From Candidatus Methanosuratincola sp. (GTDB taxonomy: Archaea > Thermoproteota > Methanomethylicia > Methanomethylicales > Methanomethylicaceae), in assembly GCA_037478935.1 (NCBI GenBank), contig JBBFLR010000011.1:1-33452 (forward strand): a DNA stretch of 33,452 nucleotides, written 5' to 3'. The stretch's first letter is position 1, and each line of letters starts with the position of its first letter. Shown here one piece after another: positions 22,008 to 29,681 of this stretch. The position numbers and the translations under genes are program-made. Under the pieces are notes generated by a model. That model was not told where the DNA came from. It saw only the letters and a program-made list of their open reading frames with translations, and searched no databases.

Positions 22008-23159
22008 ATGAGCTTACCCCAACTCATCATGCTGCCGGGTCCTACCAACGTACCGCCACGCGTTTACGCGGCAATGTGCAAGCCGATGATAAACCACAGG
22101 GGGTCGGAGTTCCACCAGCTCCACTCGAGGATCCTAGAGAACTCGAAGAAGGTCTTCCAGACGGAGAACGACCTTTTTGTGCTCACATCGTCTGGCACTG
22201 GAGGGGTGGAGTGTGCGGCGAGCAACTTCCTCCTTCCTGGTGAGAAGATAGTCGTTCCGGTCGGGGGGACATTCGGCGAGAGGCTCGCCGAGGCTTTCCG
22301 CACATACGGCGCCGATGTAGTGCCGATCCAGGTCAGGATGGGGTCCGCGCCGACTGCCGATCAGGTGAGCGAAACCCTGGCAAGAGAGAAGGACGCAAAG
22401 GCTGTCGCGGTGATTTACAACGAGACCTCTACAGGCACGACCGTTAGGGAGATCCAGAAGATAGGAGAGGTCGCCAAGTCATTCGGGGCCCTCTTTATAG
22501 TCGATGCGATCTCCGTCTTGGGCGGCGACGACCTCCCTGTGGATAAGTGGGGGATAGACGTCTGCATCACCGCCTCCCAGAAGTGCCTCGCGACCCCGCC
22601 GGGCCTCGCGCTGATCTCGGTCAGCAAGGATGCCTGGAGGCTTGCCGAGAGGGCGAAGCCCAGGAGCGAGTACTTCAGCCTCATAAAGTGCAGGAAGTTC
22701 AGGGACGAAAAGATGGAGACCCCGTTCACCCCTGCGGTCAGCCTCTTCTTCGCCCTCGACGAGGCCCTCCAGATGATACTCGAGACCGGGCTGGACCGGT
22801 GGATAGGCAGGCACAAGAAGGCGTCTGCGGCATACTACTCTGCATTCGGCAGGATGGGCCTCAGCTTCTTCGCTGAGGAGGGCAGCAGATCCACCGTGGT
22901 AATTGCTATCAACATGCCCCAGGGTATCGCCGCTAAGGACCTGAGGGAGCGGCTGAGGACAAAGTACGGTGTGGTAGTCGCGGGTGGTTTCGGTTCACTC
23001 AAGGACGCGATCTTCAGGATAGGCAACATGGGGATCGTCACCCAGAGGGAGGTGCTGACCACCGTCTCTTCGGTCGGCGCAGTCCTGGAGGAGCTCGGCT
23101 ACAAGGGCCGCCTGGGGACAGCCCTAGATGCAGTTCTCCCTATGGTCTCCGAGATCTGA
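22008..23159 (+). CDS. Class V aminotransferase (alanine/serine-glyoxylate or -pyruvate type)
   Basis: The 383-residue PLP enzyme is of the alanine-glyoxylate/serine-pyruvate aminotransferase family. It shows LPGPTNVPPRV, HRGSEF, TSSGTGGVE (PLP phosphate region), YNETSTGT, DAISVLGG, and the Schiff-base lysine in TASQKCLATPPGLA. C-terminal VVVAGGFGSLKDAIFRIGNMG is also typical. Archaeal members may serve serine/glycine metabolism; the exact donor cannot be read from sequence. It is not SepCysS, which lacks this AGT-type pattern. ATG 22008 has TGAGGT seven bases upstream. Its last 20 bases overlap the 3' end of hypD. Confidence 0.92.
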   Translation: MSLPQLIMLPGPTNVPPRVYAAMCKPMINHRGSEFHQLHSRILENSKKVFQTENDLFVLTSSGTGGVECAASNFLLPGEKIVVPVGGTFGERLAEAFRTYGADVVPIQVRMGSAPTADQVSETLAREKDAKAVAVIYNETSTGTTVREIQKIGEVAKSFGALFIVDAISVLGGDDLPVDKWGIDVCITASQKCLATPPGLALISVSKDAWRLAERAKPRSEYFSLIKCRKFRDEKMETPFTPAVSLFFALDEALQMILETGLDRWIGRHKKASAAYYSAFGRMGLSFFAEEGSRSTVVIAINMPQGIAAKDLRERLRTKYGVVVAGGFGSLKDAIFRIGNMGIVTQREVLTTVSSVGAVLEELGYKGRLGTALDAVLPMVSEI

Positions 23160-24246
23160 GTTTTAGGTTCGAGTACTTGAAGGCTATGGCGCAGGTCCCC
23201 TCTATGCTCACCATACAGGGCCCCACGGGGCTCTCTGGTGTGCACTCCCTGCCGAAGAGGGGGCACTCCTCCGGCCTAAGGGTTCCGAGAAGCACGTCGC
23301 CGCAGCTGCAACCCTCTGGCATCGTATCGCCACTAGCCACTTTGACTCCGTACTTCTGAGCAGCGTCGTATTTGGAGTACTCTCCGCGGAGTTGTAGCCC
23401 TGAATCCGGGATCTTACCGATTCCGCGCCAGTCGGCGTCCGAGACACCGAAGGCTTTCTCCATGGCCCGGAGCGCAACTTTGTTTCCTTCCGCCTTGACT
23501 GCCCTCGCGTACTCGTTGTAGACCTCTGCTACGCCCCTCTTCCTCTGCATGGCGATGTCGAGGATGGCCAGCATGATGTCGAGCGGTTCGAAGCCGGCCA
23601 CTGCCATCGGCTTGGCGTACCTCGACGCGAGGTCCTTGTAGGCGTCCGCTCCGATGATTGTGGAGACGTGCCCCGGGCATATGAAGCCGTCTATCCTGGC
23701 CCCCGACTCGAGCAGGAACTCCATCGCAGGAGGTATCAGCTTGTGGGAGGTGAAGACGCTGAAATTTCCGGGAGGGCCCTTGATCACTTCAACCGCAGTT
23801 GTGGGGGCGGTCGTCTCAAACCCGATCGCAAAATGGACGAACTCCCGGTCCGCCTCTTGCCGGGCCATCCCTACCGCGTCCGAAATTCCGTAGACCACCC
23901 TGATATCCGCGCCCGAAGCCTTTGCCTCTGCCAGCGACCCCTTCCTGCCAGGCACCCTAAGAACGTCGCCGAAGGTGGTGATGGTAATGCCACGCTCCAG
24001 CGAGAGAGCGCAGAGCGCATCTATCTCGCCACCGGGAGTCACGCACACCGGGCAGCCAGGGCCTGCCACGACTTGGACGCCCTCCGGCAAGAGCTCCCTC
24101 AAGCCGTTGTGGGTTATGGCCCACTCGTGCGTCCCGCAGACGTGCATTATTCTAAGCGGCTCCCCGCCAGCGACCTCCGCTATCCTCTCCGCCGCCTTCC
24201 TCACGAGACCCCTGTCCCTGTACTTGGAGAACAAAGGAGATACCAC
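23140..24246 (-). CDS. hypD: Hydrogenase maturation protein HypD
   Basis: HypD, with HypC, assembles the Fe(CN)2CO group of [NiFe]-hydrogenases. The 368-residue protein carries the hallmark blocks: HVCGTHEWAI, VVAGPGCPVCVTP, TFGDVLRVPG, AIGFETTAPTTA, FICPGHVSTIIG and the C-terminal cluster cysteines in MPEGCSCGDVLLG, PEECPLFGRECTPESPVGPCMVS. The GTG start at 24246 lies four bases behind hypC, so they form one transcript. No hydrogenase structural gene is in the window. The 3' end overlaps the aminotransferase gene by 20 bases. Confidence 0.96.
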   Translation of the reverse strand: MVSPLFSKYRDRGLVRKAAERIAEVAGGEPLRIMHVCGTHEWAITHNGLRELLPEGVQVVAGPGCPVCVTPGGEIDALCALSLERGITITTFGDVLRVPGRKGSLAEAKASGADIRVVYGISDAVGMARQEADREFVHFAIGFETTAPTTAVEVIKGPPGNFSVFTSHKLIPPAMEFLLESGARIDGFICPGHVSTIIGADAYKDLASRYAKPMAVAGFEPLDIMLAILDIAMQRKRGVAEVYNEYARAVKAEGNKVALRAMEKAFGVSDADWRGIGKIPDSGLQLRGEYSKYDAAQKYGVKVASGDTMPEGCSCGDVLLGTLRPEECPLFGRECTPESPVGPCMVSIEGTCAIAFKYSNLKLRSRRP

Positions 24247-24250
24247 CGCT

Positions 24251-24484
24251 TCATCCTTCGAGCTCGTTTTGGGCGACGTCTCTCCATGCCATAAGGATCT
24301 CTTTCGCCTCTGCCTCGTCCAGCTTCGTTATGGCGTATCCGGTATGGATCAGGACATAATCCCCTATCTTAATGCCTTGGTCGCCCACGAGCTCCAGCGA
24401 TGCCTCCCTCCTGATCCCACCAATGTCGACCTCGGCCCTCTTGCCCTCAATCTTTGTTACCTTTCCGGGGACTGCTAGGCACAA
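24251..24484 (-). CDS. hypC: Hydrogenase assembly chaperone HypC
   Basis: HypC is a small chaperone that carries the Fe-cyanide/CO unit with HypD and docks on the hydrogenase large subunit. The 77-residue protein begins with the essential MCLAVPGKV (Cys2) and keeps VDIGGIRREASLELV and GDYVLIHTGYAITKLDEAEA. The start is TTG at 24484, which keeps Cys2 as the second residue. hypD follows four bases later. A palindrome at 24519-24538 lies upstream. Confidence 0.96.
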   Translation of the reverse strand: MCLAVPGKVTKIEGKRAEVDIGGIRREASLELVGDQGIKIGDYVLIHTGYAITKLDEAEAKEILMAWRDVAQNELEG

Positions 24485-24518
24485 TTCCCAGCACCTGCCT
24501 TGATAAATCCCTTGGTCG

Positions 24519-24538
24519 GTTAGATAAGCCTATCTGAC
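24519..24538. promoter_or_regulatory. Imperfect 20-base palindrome between hypC and the phosphoesterase gene
   Basis: GTTAGATA and TATCTGAC flank the four bases AGCC, seven of eight positions being complementary. It lies between two divergent genes, upstream of hypC and near TATA-like elements, so it could be an operator. The binding protein is unknown. Confidence 0.4.
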
Positions 24539-24611
24539 CCGTCCATTCTGCACCATAGATCATTTTTATGAGACTGAAGCGGCTGACTCAATTAAAGTGG
24601 TGAGCTATTTG

Positions 24612-25280
24612 GTGAAGATCTTAGCCCTCTCTGATATCCACGGGAAGATCTCGAGCCTGGAGTCCATCGTGGAAAAAGTATTGGGGACACACAGGGTAGA
24701 AGCTATAACCATCTCGGGCGACATATCACACTACGGAGACAGGGGCGAAGTGAGGCGCATTTTGGACACGCTCGGAAGCATAGCCCTCCCAGTCTTCTTC
24801 GTACTAGGCAACTGCGATCCGCCGGAGGCATCGGATCTCTCCACTGAGAGTGCAGTACAGCTCGAGACCAGGTGCGAGCGGTGCGGCGGCCTCCTTTTCA
24901 CAGGCGCCGGCGGTTCTACGCCTACGCCCTTTGGCACCACCTTCGAGAGGGAGGAAGACGAGATAATAGGCCGGATCAAGGCGAATCTCGGATCATGCAG
25001 CTCCGGGGCAGATCGTCTGTACCTGCTTGTGCACAACCCGCCGTACGGTACTTCCTTGGACAGGACCTCGTTCGGACGGCACGTCGGGAGCAGGAGGCTC
25101 AGGGAGCTCATCATGACAGTCTCGCCCACGGTGGTTCAGTGTGGCCACATCCACGAAGCAGCGGGCGTCGAGCGGATCGGAGAAACCGTGGCCTTTAACC
25201 CCGGCCCTGCGATGAAAGGGAACTATGCGCTGGTGGAGGTGGATGCCGGTGGCGTCTCAGTCTCGATCGATAGGGCTTGA
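24612..25280 (+). CDS. Calcineurin-like metallophosphoesterase
   Basis: The protein (222 residues) has the metallophosphoesterase motifs in order: LSDIHG, ISGDISHYGD, VLGNCDPP (the usual GNHD His is Cys), VHNPPYG and CGHIHEAAG. It resembles small archaeal phosphodiesterases of the YfcE/Rv0805-like kind; the substrate is unknown. GTG 24612 is chosen because it gives MKILALSDIHG and has GGTGAGC seven bases upstream; the GTG at 24597 lies too early for that site. A TATA-like TTTTTATG (24564-24571) would give a 16-base leader. The HD gene overlaps its end by 32 bases. Confidence 0.88.
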   Translation: MKILALSDIHGKISSLESIVEKVLGTHRVEAITISGDISHYGDRGEVRRILDTLGSIALPVFFVLGNCDPPEASDLSTESAVQLETRCERCGGLLFTGAGGSTPTPFGTTFEREEDEIIGRIKANLGSCSSGADRLYLLVHNPPYGTSLDRTSFGRHVGSRRLRELIMTVSPTVVQCGHIHEAAGVERIGETVAFNPGPAMKGNYALVEVDAGGVSVSIDRA

Positions 25281-25875
25281 CCGCGACATCTCACTCTACA
25301 ACAAGCTGATCCCCTCCCTCGAGGCCCTCTGCAAAGGCCTCTTCAATGAGATAGGGTGCCACGGCTGGGAACACGTCCAGAGGGTGCGTGCCCTCTCCCG
25401 ACGGATAGGGCTTGAAGAAGGTGCCATCCTCGAGGTCATAGACCTGGCTGCACTCTTCCACGATTCGAAGAGGGGCGAGGACGATCATGCCCGGAGGAGC
25501 GCCGAGTACGCCGAGGCAGTCCTCAGGTCGGAGGGTTTTTCTGAGGGGTTCCTGAAAGCCGTGGGCAATGCGATAGACTGCCACAGCTACACCTGCAGGC
25601 GGATCCCGGAATCGATCGAAGCGAAGGTCCTCTCTGACGCGGACCGACTGGACGCCATGGGTGCAATCGGGATCTACAGGACAGTCCAGTACAACCTTGA
25701 GAAGGGGTATCCAGCTGTACGGGTTGCGGAACACATATCCGAGAAGCTCCTTCGCCTATCCGAGGGGATGCACACGGTGACCGGGAGGAAGATGGCAAAA
25801 GAGCGGGAAGCCATCCTAAGGCTCTACTTGGAGTCGATGCTCTGCGAACTCCGGGACTCGAGCAGTTCCACGTAG
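25249..25875 (+). CDS. HD-domain phosphohydrolase
   Basis: The HD domain is visible from HGWEHVQRV (first His), AALFHDSKRGEDDH (HD pair), through IDCHSY to SDADRLDAMGAIG. Such enzymes hydrolyse nucleotides or cyclic nucleotides with a metal; the substrate is not predictable here. The 208-residue form from GTG 25249 is chosen: GGAGGT (25235-25240) sits eight bases upstream, while ATG 25225 and 25243 lack usable spacing. It overlaps the phosphoesterase gene by 32 bases and the CYTH gene at its 3' end by 52 bases. Three adjacent phosphohydrolase or phosphate-binding genes form a small group. Confidence 0.85.
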   Translation: MASQSRSIGLDRDISLYNKLIPSLEALCKGLFNEIGCHGWEHVQRVRALSRRIGLEEGAILEVIDLAALFHDSKRGEDDHARRSAEYAEAVLRSEGFSEGFLKAVGNAIDCHSYTCRRIPESIEAKVLSDADRLDAMGAIGIYRTVQYNLEKGYPAVRVAEHISEKLLRLSEGMHTVTGRKMAKEREAILRLYLESMLCELRDSSSST

Positions 25876-26375
25876 GACTTTGTCGTGAACCGCTCCTTAC
25901 CCACCCCGATCAGGTTAGCCACGCTCTCGATCAGAGACTCCCTATCCGATTCGCCCCCTGCCCGGGGCGCTTCAATCTCTACAAAATCCCCGAGCCCCTC
26001 GACCCTGTCAATCGCAACATTCGCGTTGTTCAGTCTGTACTCCCTCCTGACCTTGCAGACCCTCGCCCCGACCTTGAAGCCGAGCCTTGCGAAAACCTCC
26101 ATCGCCGTGTCCCCGTCGCCGACCGTGAACTCTAGTTCCTCCCTGGCCTTCAGGCCGCCCTTCATCCTTGGTCCCTTAAATGTGATTACGCACCTCCCCT
26201 CTTCCAGCCTGAGCCTCAGGGCTTTGTCCGCTGCCCTCATGTCCATACAAGGGTGCGAGAGGTAGATGTCGACCTGGACTTTTTCGCCTAGGAATTCGCC
26301 TCCCCCCTCCCTGACCTTGCTTTCGGCCTGGCGGGCATCCTCCACAGGCGCCTTGATCTCAATCTCGTAGCTCAA
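25824..26375 (-). CDS. CYTH-domain protein (class IV adenylate cyclase CyaB / thiamine-triphosphatase-like)
   Basis: The 183-residue protein is a single CYTH tunnel-fold domain. It begins with the signature EIEIKAPV and shows the basic/acidic strand pairs RLRLEEGRCVITFKGP, REELEF, RREYRLNNANVAIDRVEGLGDFVEIE and a C-terminal KSYVELLE. CYTH enzymes act on triphosphates (ATP to cAMP, thiamine triphosphate or inorganic tripolyphosphate). Many archaeal members are tripolyphosphatases, so adenylate cyclase activity is not assured. The start is TTG at 26375. It overlaps the HD gene tail to tail by 52 bases. Confidence 0.9.
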   Translation of the reverse strand: MSYEIEIKAPVEDARQAESKVREGGGEFLGEKVQVDIYLSHPCMDMRAADKALRLRLEEGRCVITFKGPRMKGGLKAREELEFTVGDGDTAMEVFARLGFKVGARVCKVRREYRLNNANVAIDRVEGLGDFVEIEAPRAGGESDRESLIESVANLIGVGKERFTTKSYVELLESRSSQSIDSK

Positions 26376-26441
26376 GCGTAAACCCCTGTGAGGAAATATG
26401 CCCCACCAAGTAAATCCCTTTCCCCCGCCTTAGGCAAAAGA

Positions 26442-26448
26442 TTTTAAA
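26442..26448 (+). promoter_or_regulatory. TATA box of the FKBP gene
   Basis: TTTTAAA is centred about 37 bases before the ATG at 26482, predicting a start near 26472. This rules out the in-frame GTG at 26470 as the start. Confidence 0.5.
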
Positions 26449-26481
26449 GAGGATGAGGTTTAGCCGTTTGTGGTGTCATTG

Positions 26482-27270
26482 ATGGCTATTAAGAGTGGAG
26501 ATTTCGTACTCATAGACTATCTCCTCAAGGTGAAGGAGACCGGGGAGATCTTCGATGTCACGATGGAGGATCAGGCAAAGGAGAACAACGCTTACGCCCC
26601 TGACCAGATCTACGAGCCCAGGCTTGTTGCAGTAGGGCAGGGCTGGACTATTAAGGGCATAGACGAGGCCCTCATCGGGATGGAGGAGGGTGGAGAGAAA
26701 GAGTTCGAGATCCCTCCGGAGAAGGCATTCGGGGAGAGGGACCCGGCGAAGGTGAGGATCATCCCTGCCCGCGACTTGACCCGGCAGGGCGTGACTCCGA
26801 AGGCCGGTGCACGGATAGAGGTTGGAGGTTCGCTCGCGACGATCAGGAGTGTTGGGAGCGGGCGTGTCACGATCGATTTCAACCACCCGCTGGCGGGTAG
26901 GGCGCTGCAGGCAAAGGTCTACGTCAGGAAGGTGATCGAGGACCAGGCGGAGAAGATCCGGGAGCTGATCCACAGGAGGGTCCGGAACGTACCGAAGGAG
27001 AAGTTCCTCATAACCAGCCTTGGAAATATCATAACGATCGAGATGCCCGAGGAGTCGTTCGTGCTCGAGGACATACAGTTCGCAAAGAAGGGGCTTGCAC
27101 GGGAGATATCCAAATACTTCCCCGAGGCGACAAGCGTCCAGTTCATAGAGACGTATGTCCTCAAGTCGCCAAAGCCGGAAGCTGCGACTGAACCTGCAAA
27201 AGAGGCAGCACCCAGCTCACCAGAGGCATCCGAAGGGCCGAAGACAGGCGAGGGCACAACAAAAGAGTGA
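26482..27270 (+). CDS. FKBP-type peptidyl-prolyl isomerase (SlyD-like, long archaeal form)
   Basis: This 262-residue protein should speed proline isomerisation and assist folding in the cytosol. The FKBP domain begins GDFVLIDYLLKVKETGEIFDVT and is followed by the VGQGWTIKGIDEAL and GEKEFEIPPEKAFGERD segments, an inserted flap domain (about residues 90-140) and DFNHPLAGRAL. A second helical/beta domain (about 145-230) is found in long archaeal FKBPs. The last 30 residues are Ala/Glu/Pro/Ser/Thr-rich and disordered. ATG 26482 fits the TATA box. The gene converges with the UPF0179 gene across a 13-base spacer. Confidence 0.93.
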   Translation: MAIKSGDFVLIDYLLKVKETGEIFDVTMEDQAKENNAYAPDQIYEPRLVAVGQGWTIKGIDEALIGMEEGGEKEFEIPPEKAFGERDPAKVRIIPARDLTRQGVTPKAGARIEVGGSLATIRSVGSGRVTIDFNHPLAGRALQAKVYVRKVIEDQAEKIRELIHRRVRNVPKEKFLITSLGNIITIEMPEESFVLEDIQFAKKGLAREISKYFPEATSVQFIETYVLKSPKPEAATEPAKEAAPSSPEASEGPKTGEGTTKE

Positions 27271-27283
27271 TGAGCGGGCCCCC

Positions 27284-27760
27284 TCAGGTCCCGTCCATTG
27301 TCATCCCTGCAACTTTTTTTAGTTTTTTCCCGCAGACTGCTCTGTCAGATACATCCTCGATGACCTGGCAGATCTTGATTTTGACCTTCTTCCCCGGCTC
27401 CGCCCATTCCGGGCTGCAGAATGTTTTGAGCGTGCATTTCTTCCCGCACTCCTCAATCAGCGGCTCCACCGTCGCCCCCTCCACGGCGAGGTTTGACTTC
27501 ACAACCGCCTCGACAGGCGCCTCCGCCACCTTGACAACCTTCACGCTCCCCTCGTAAAGGGGGCAGTAGTGCTCCTTTTCTTTTACCTCTACAACCTCGT
27601 AGACCTTGCCTGGCTTGAGTTTCGACATGCACGCCAGGAAGAGCTTACAGCCCCTGCAGATCTCCGGGGGCTGGGATGCGACAAACCTGAAGCCCACCCT
27701 TGCTTGGACGTCGCCTACAAAGGTTACGATTTCTCGCCTCTTGATTTCGCCCTCGGACAT
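27284..27760 (-). CDS. UPF0179 family cysteine-rich protein
   Basis: The 158-residue protein matches the archaeal UPF0179 family of unknown function. It has many cysteines in pairs (EICRGCKLFLAC, EHYCPLYEG, EECGKKCTLKTFCSPEW, KICQVIEDVSDRAVCGKK), which suggests zinc or Fe-S binding. The N-terminus VTFVGDVQARVGFRFV and the YEVVEVKEKEHYC block are family-like. The start ATG overlaps the egsA stop by one base (TGATG at 27758-27762), so the two are coupled. Placement behind egsA gives no clear clue to its role. Confidence 0.88.
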   Translation of the reverse strand: MSEGEIKRREIVTFVGDVQARVGFRFVASQPPEICRGCKLFLACMSKLKPGKVYEVVEVKEKEHYCPLYEGSVKVVKVAEAPVEAVVKSNLAVEGATVEPLIEECGKKCTLKTFCSPEWAEPGKKVKIKICQVIEDVSDRAVCGKKLKKVAGMTMDGT

Positions 27761-28812
27761 CAGTCTATCACGCCCGTTATCCTTGCGAGGTCTTCAGCCG
27801 CCTTCCTTGAGACCCCGCTCTCCCCAAGGATCGTGTATCTGTCCGGCCTCATCGTATGAGCGATCGTCAGGGCCTCAAGCACCTCGTCATCTGAGACCCC
27901 GAGCTGCCTTGCGGTCGTCGGCGCCCCTATCTTGTTGAGCACCGTCTTGATCCCCTGCCAGTCGCCCCCGTGCATATACATCATCATTATGGTTCCGACG
28001 CCGCACCTCTCCCCGTGCAACGACCCGTTCTTGCTGACCTTCTCGAGCGCGTGGCTGAAGAGGTGCTCGGAACCGCTGCACGGCCTGCTGCTGCCCGCGA
28101 TGCACATCGCATAGCCACAGCTTATCAGCGCCTCTATGACCGTCCTGACGCCCACTTCCAGCCCCCTCGCTATCAGATCGACGTTTCTCTTGAGGAGTTG
28201 GGCTGACATCAGCGCGAGGGAGGCCGCGTACTCCCCGTAATACTCCCCCCTCAACCTGTGTGCGAGCCTCCAATCCCTCACAGCGGTGAACTTTGCGATG
28301 ATGTCACCACAGCCGCTTATTATCAACCTCCTGGGAGAGCTAGCAATTATCTGGATGTCCGCTATGAGTGCTACCGGGGGCTGTGCCATTACTGATGCCG
28401 AAACCTTCCCGTCCTTGATCGATGCAATCGGCGATGCTATCCCGTCGTGGGCTGCGGAGGTGGGTATGCTGATGAAGGGGATCCCCTGCTGGTGGGACGC
28501 TATCTTCGCGACATCGATTATCTTCCCGCCGCCGACGCTGATGACCATACACGACCTCGTCTCTTTGATGGCACACTCGACCTCACTGACCATGTCCACA
28601 GTCGGGGATGAGACGCAGACCTCATGGACTGGGAGCCCCATCTCCATGACATTCTCCTTTACCAGCGAAGCAGGGCCCTTGGTGAACCCCTCCCCTCTGA
28701 GCAGCAGGACGTCCTCCCTGACGAGCAACCTGCTCAGCAGCTCGTCTATCTTCGGCAAAACGTTGTCTCCAACGATCACAAACCTAGGGAGGTTAATCGC
28801 ATGGATGTGCAT
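27760..28812 (-). CDS. egsA: sn-Glycerol-1-phosphate dehydrogenase (EgsA)
   Basis: EgsA reduces dihydroxyacetone phosphate to sn-glycerol-1-phosphate, the backbone that defines archaeal lipids, with NAD(P)H and a zinc ion. The 350-residue enzyme shows VGGGKIIDVAK, the metal and substrate region SIPTSAAHDGIASP, GCGDIIAKFTAVRDW, and zinc ligands in SEHLFSHALE and SLHGERCGVG. ATG 28812 is chosen because GAGGTG lies six bases upstream; the frame extends to TTG-type codons further 5' without such support. A TATA-like element (minus-strand TTTTGATAAACG, about 28848-28860) fits a 14-base leader. It is an archaeal marker gene. Confidence 0.95.
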   Translation of the reverse strand: MHIHAINLPRFVIVGDNVLPKIDELLSRLLVREDVLLLRGEGFTKGPASLVKENVMEMGLPVHEVCVSSPTVDMVSEVECAIKETRSCMVISVGGGKIIDVAKIASHQQGIPFISIPTSAAHDGIASPIASIKDGKVSASVMAQPPVALIADIQIIASSPRRLIISGCGDIIAKFTAVRDWRLAHRLRGEYYGEYAASLALMSAQLLKRNVDLIARGLEVGVRTVIEALISCGYAMCIAGSSRPCSGSEHLFSHALEKVSKNGSLHGERCGVGTIMMMYMHGGDWQGIKTVLNKIGAPTTARQLGVSDDEVLEALTIAHTMRPDRYTILGESGVSRKAAEDLARITGVID

Positions 28813-28999
28813 CGCCTGCACCTCTTTTGAGTTCGATGAGCCAAACACGTTTATCAAAAGGGCGCCACATCTATTTTATCTTAACCGATGTCTTTCCTAA
28901 CCGCATATCCGATTCCAAGCTCAGGGAACCCTTAAATACTTGGATCTGTTGGATTTATTTAACTTCGCTCATTCTCCCACGTCAGCGGAGGCAAAAAAT

Positions 29000-29650
29000 T
29001 TGTTACCCCAAGAGCTAAACGAAAAGAATGCGCTGTACGAGAAGCTGAAGCATGGGACCACAACTGTTGGCGTGGTCTGTGTTGACGGCGTAGTCCTGGC
29101 TACCGACAGGAGGGTCACCTCGGGCACTTATGTAGCCCACAAGAGGGGAAGGAAGCTCTTCATGCTCGACGATATGCGCGTCGCAACCATTGCAGGACTG
29201 GTCGCAGACGCTCAGATGATAATGGACTTCTTGAAGTCTCAGATCTCGCTCATGAAGCTCACGAACCGCGGTCCTGTAACAACCAAGTCAATTGCAACCT
29301 TCGCCTCAAACATACTCTTCAGCTCAAGGTACTACCCGTACATCGTCCAGTTCATAATCGCCGGGTACGACGAGAAGGGTCCGTCTATGTATGTCTTGGA
29401 CTGGTTCGGCTCGCTGACCGAGGAGCGGTTCATAACCACCGGCTCGGGCTCCCCGTACGCGATAGGAGTGCTCGAGGCTAATCTGAAGAAAGACCCGCGC
29501 GTCTCTGAGGCCCTCCAGGTAGTCGCGAGGGCAGTCCGTTCCTCGATCGAACGGGATCCGGGCAGTGGCGAAGGCATAGACATAGTCACGATAACTGAGC
29601 GTGGTGTAAAGGAGCTTAATGATACTGAGATAGCAAAACTTCTCGCATAA
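29000..29650 (+). CDS. psmB: Proteasome beta subunit, catalytic
   Basis: The 216-residue precursor has a 19-residue propeptide ending HG, followed by TTTVG: Thr20 is the expected Thr1 nucleophile. Asp17 and Lys33 equivalents are D36 (ATDRRVTSG) and K52 (HKRGRKLF); GSGSPYAIGVLEA and GSGEGIDIVTI complete the family pattern. The longer frame from TTG 28940 begins before the predicted transcript start (TATA CTTAAATA at 28931). TTG 29000 has GGAGG eight bases upstream and gives a normal propeptide. It likely assembles with the non-catalytic subunit at 16844-17458. fttA follows 31 bases later on the same strand. Confidence 0.93.
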   Translation: MLPQELNEKNALYEKLKHGTTTVGVVCVDGVVLATDRRVTSGTYVAHKRGRKLFMLDDMRVATIAGLVADAQMIMDFLKSQISLMKLTNRGPVTTKSIATFASNILFSSRYYPYIVQFIIAGYDEKGPSMYVLDWFGSLTEERFITTGSGSPYAIGVLEANLKKDPRVSEALQVVARAVRSSIERDPGSGEGIDIVTITERGVKELNDTEIAKLLA

Positions 29651-29681
29651 TGCTCCCCCACATCAGGAGAAGGTGCAGTGG

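Noticed and set aside
22008-23159. SepCysS or cysteine desulfurase as partner of SepRS
   Set aside because: The sequence has alanine-glyoxylate aminotransferase motifs (LPGPTNVP, SQKCLATPPG) and not those of SepCysS.
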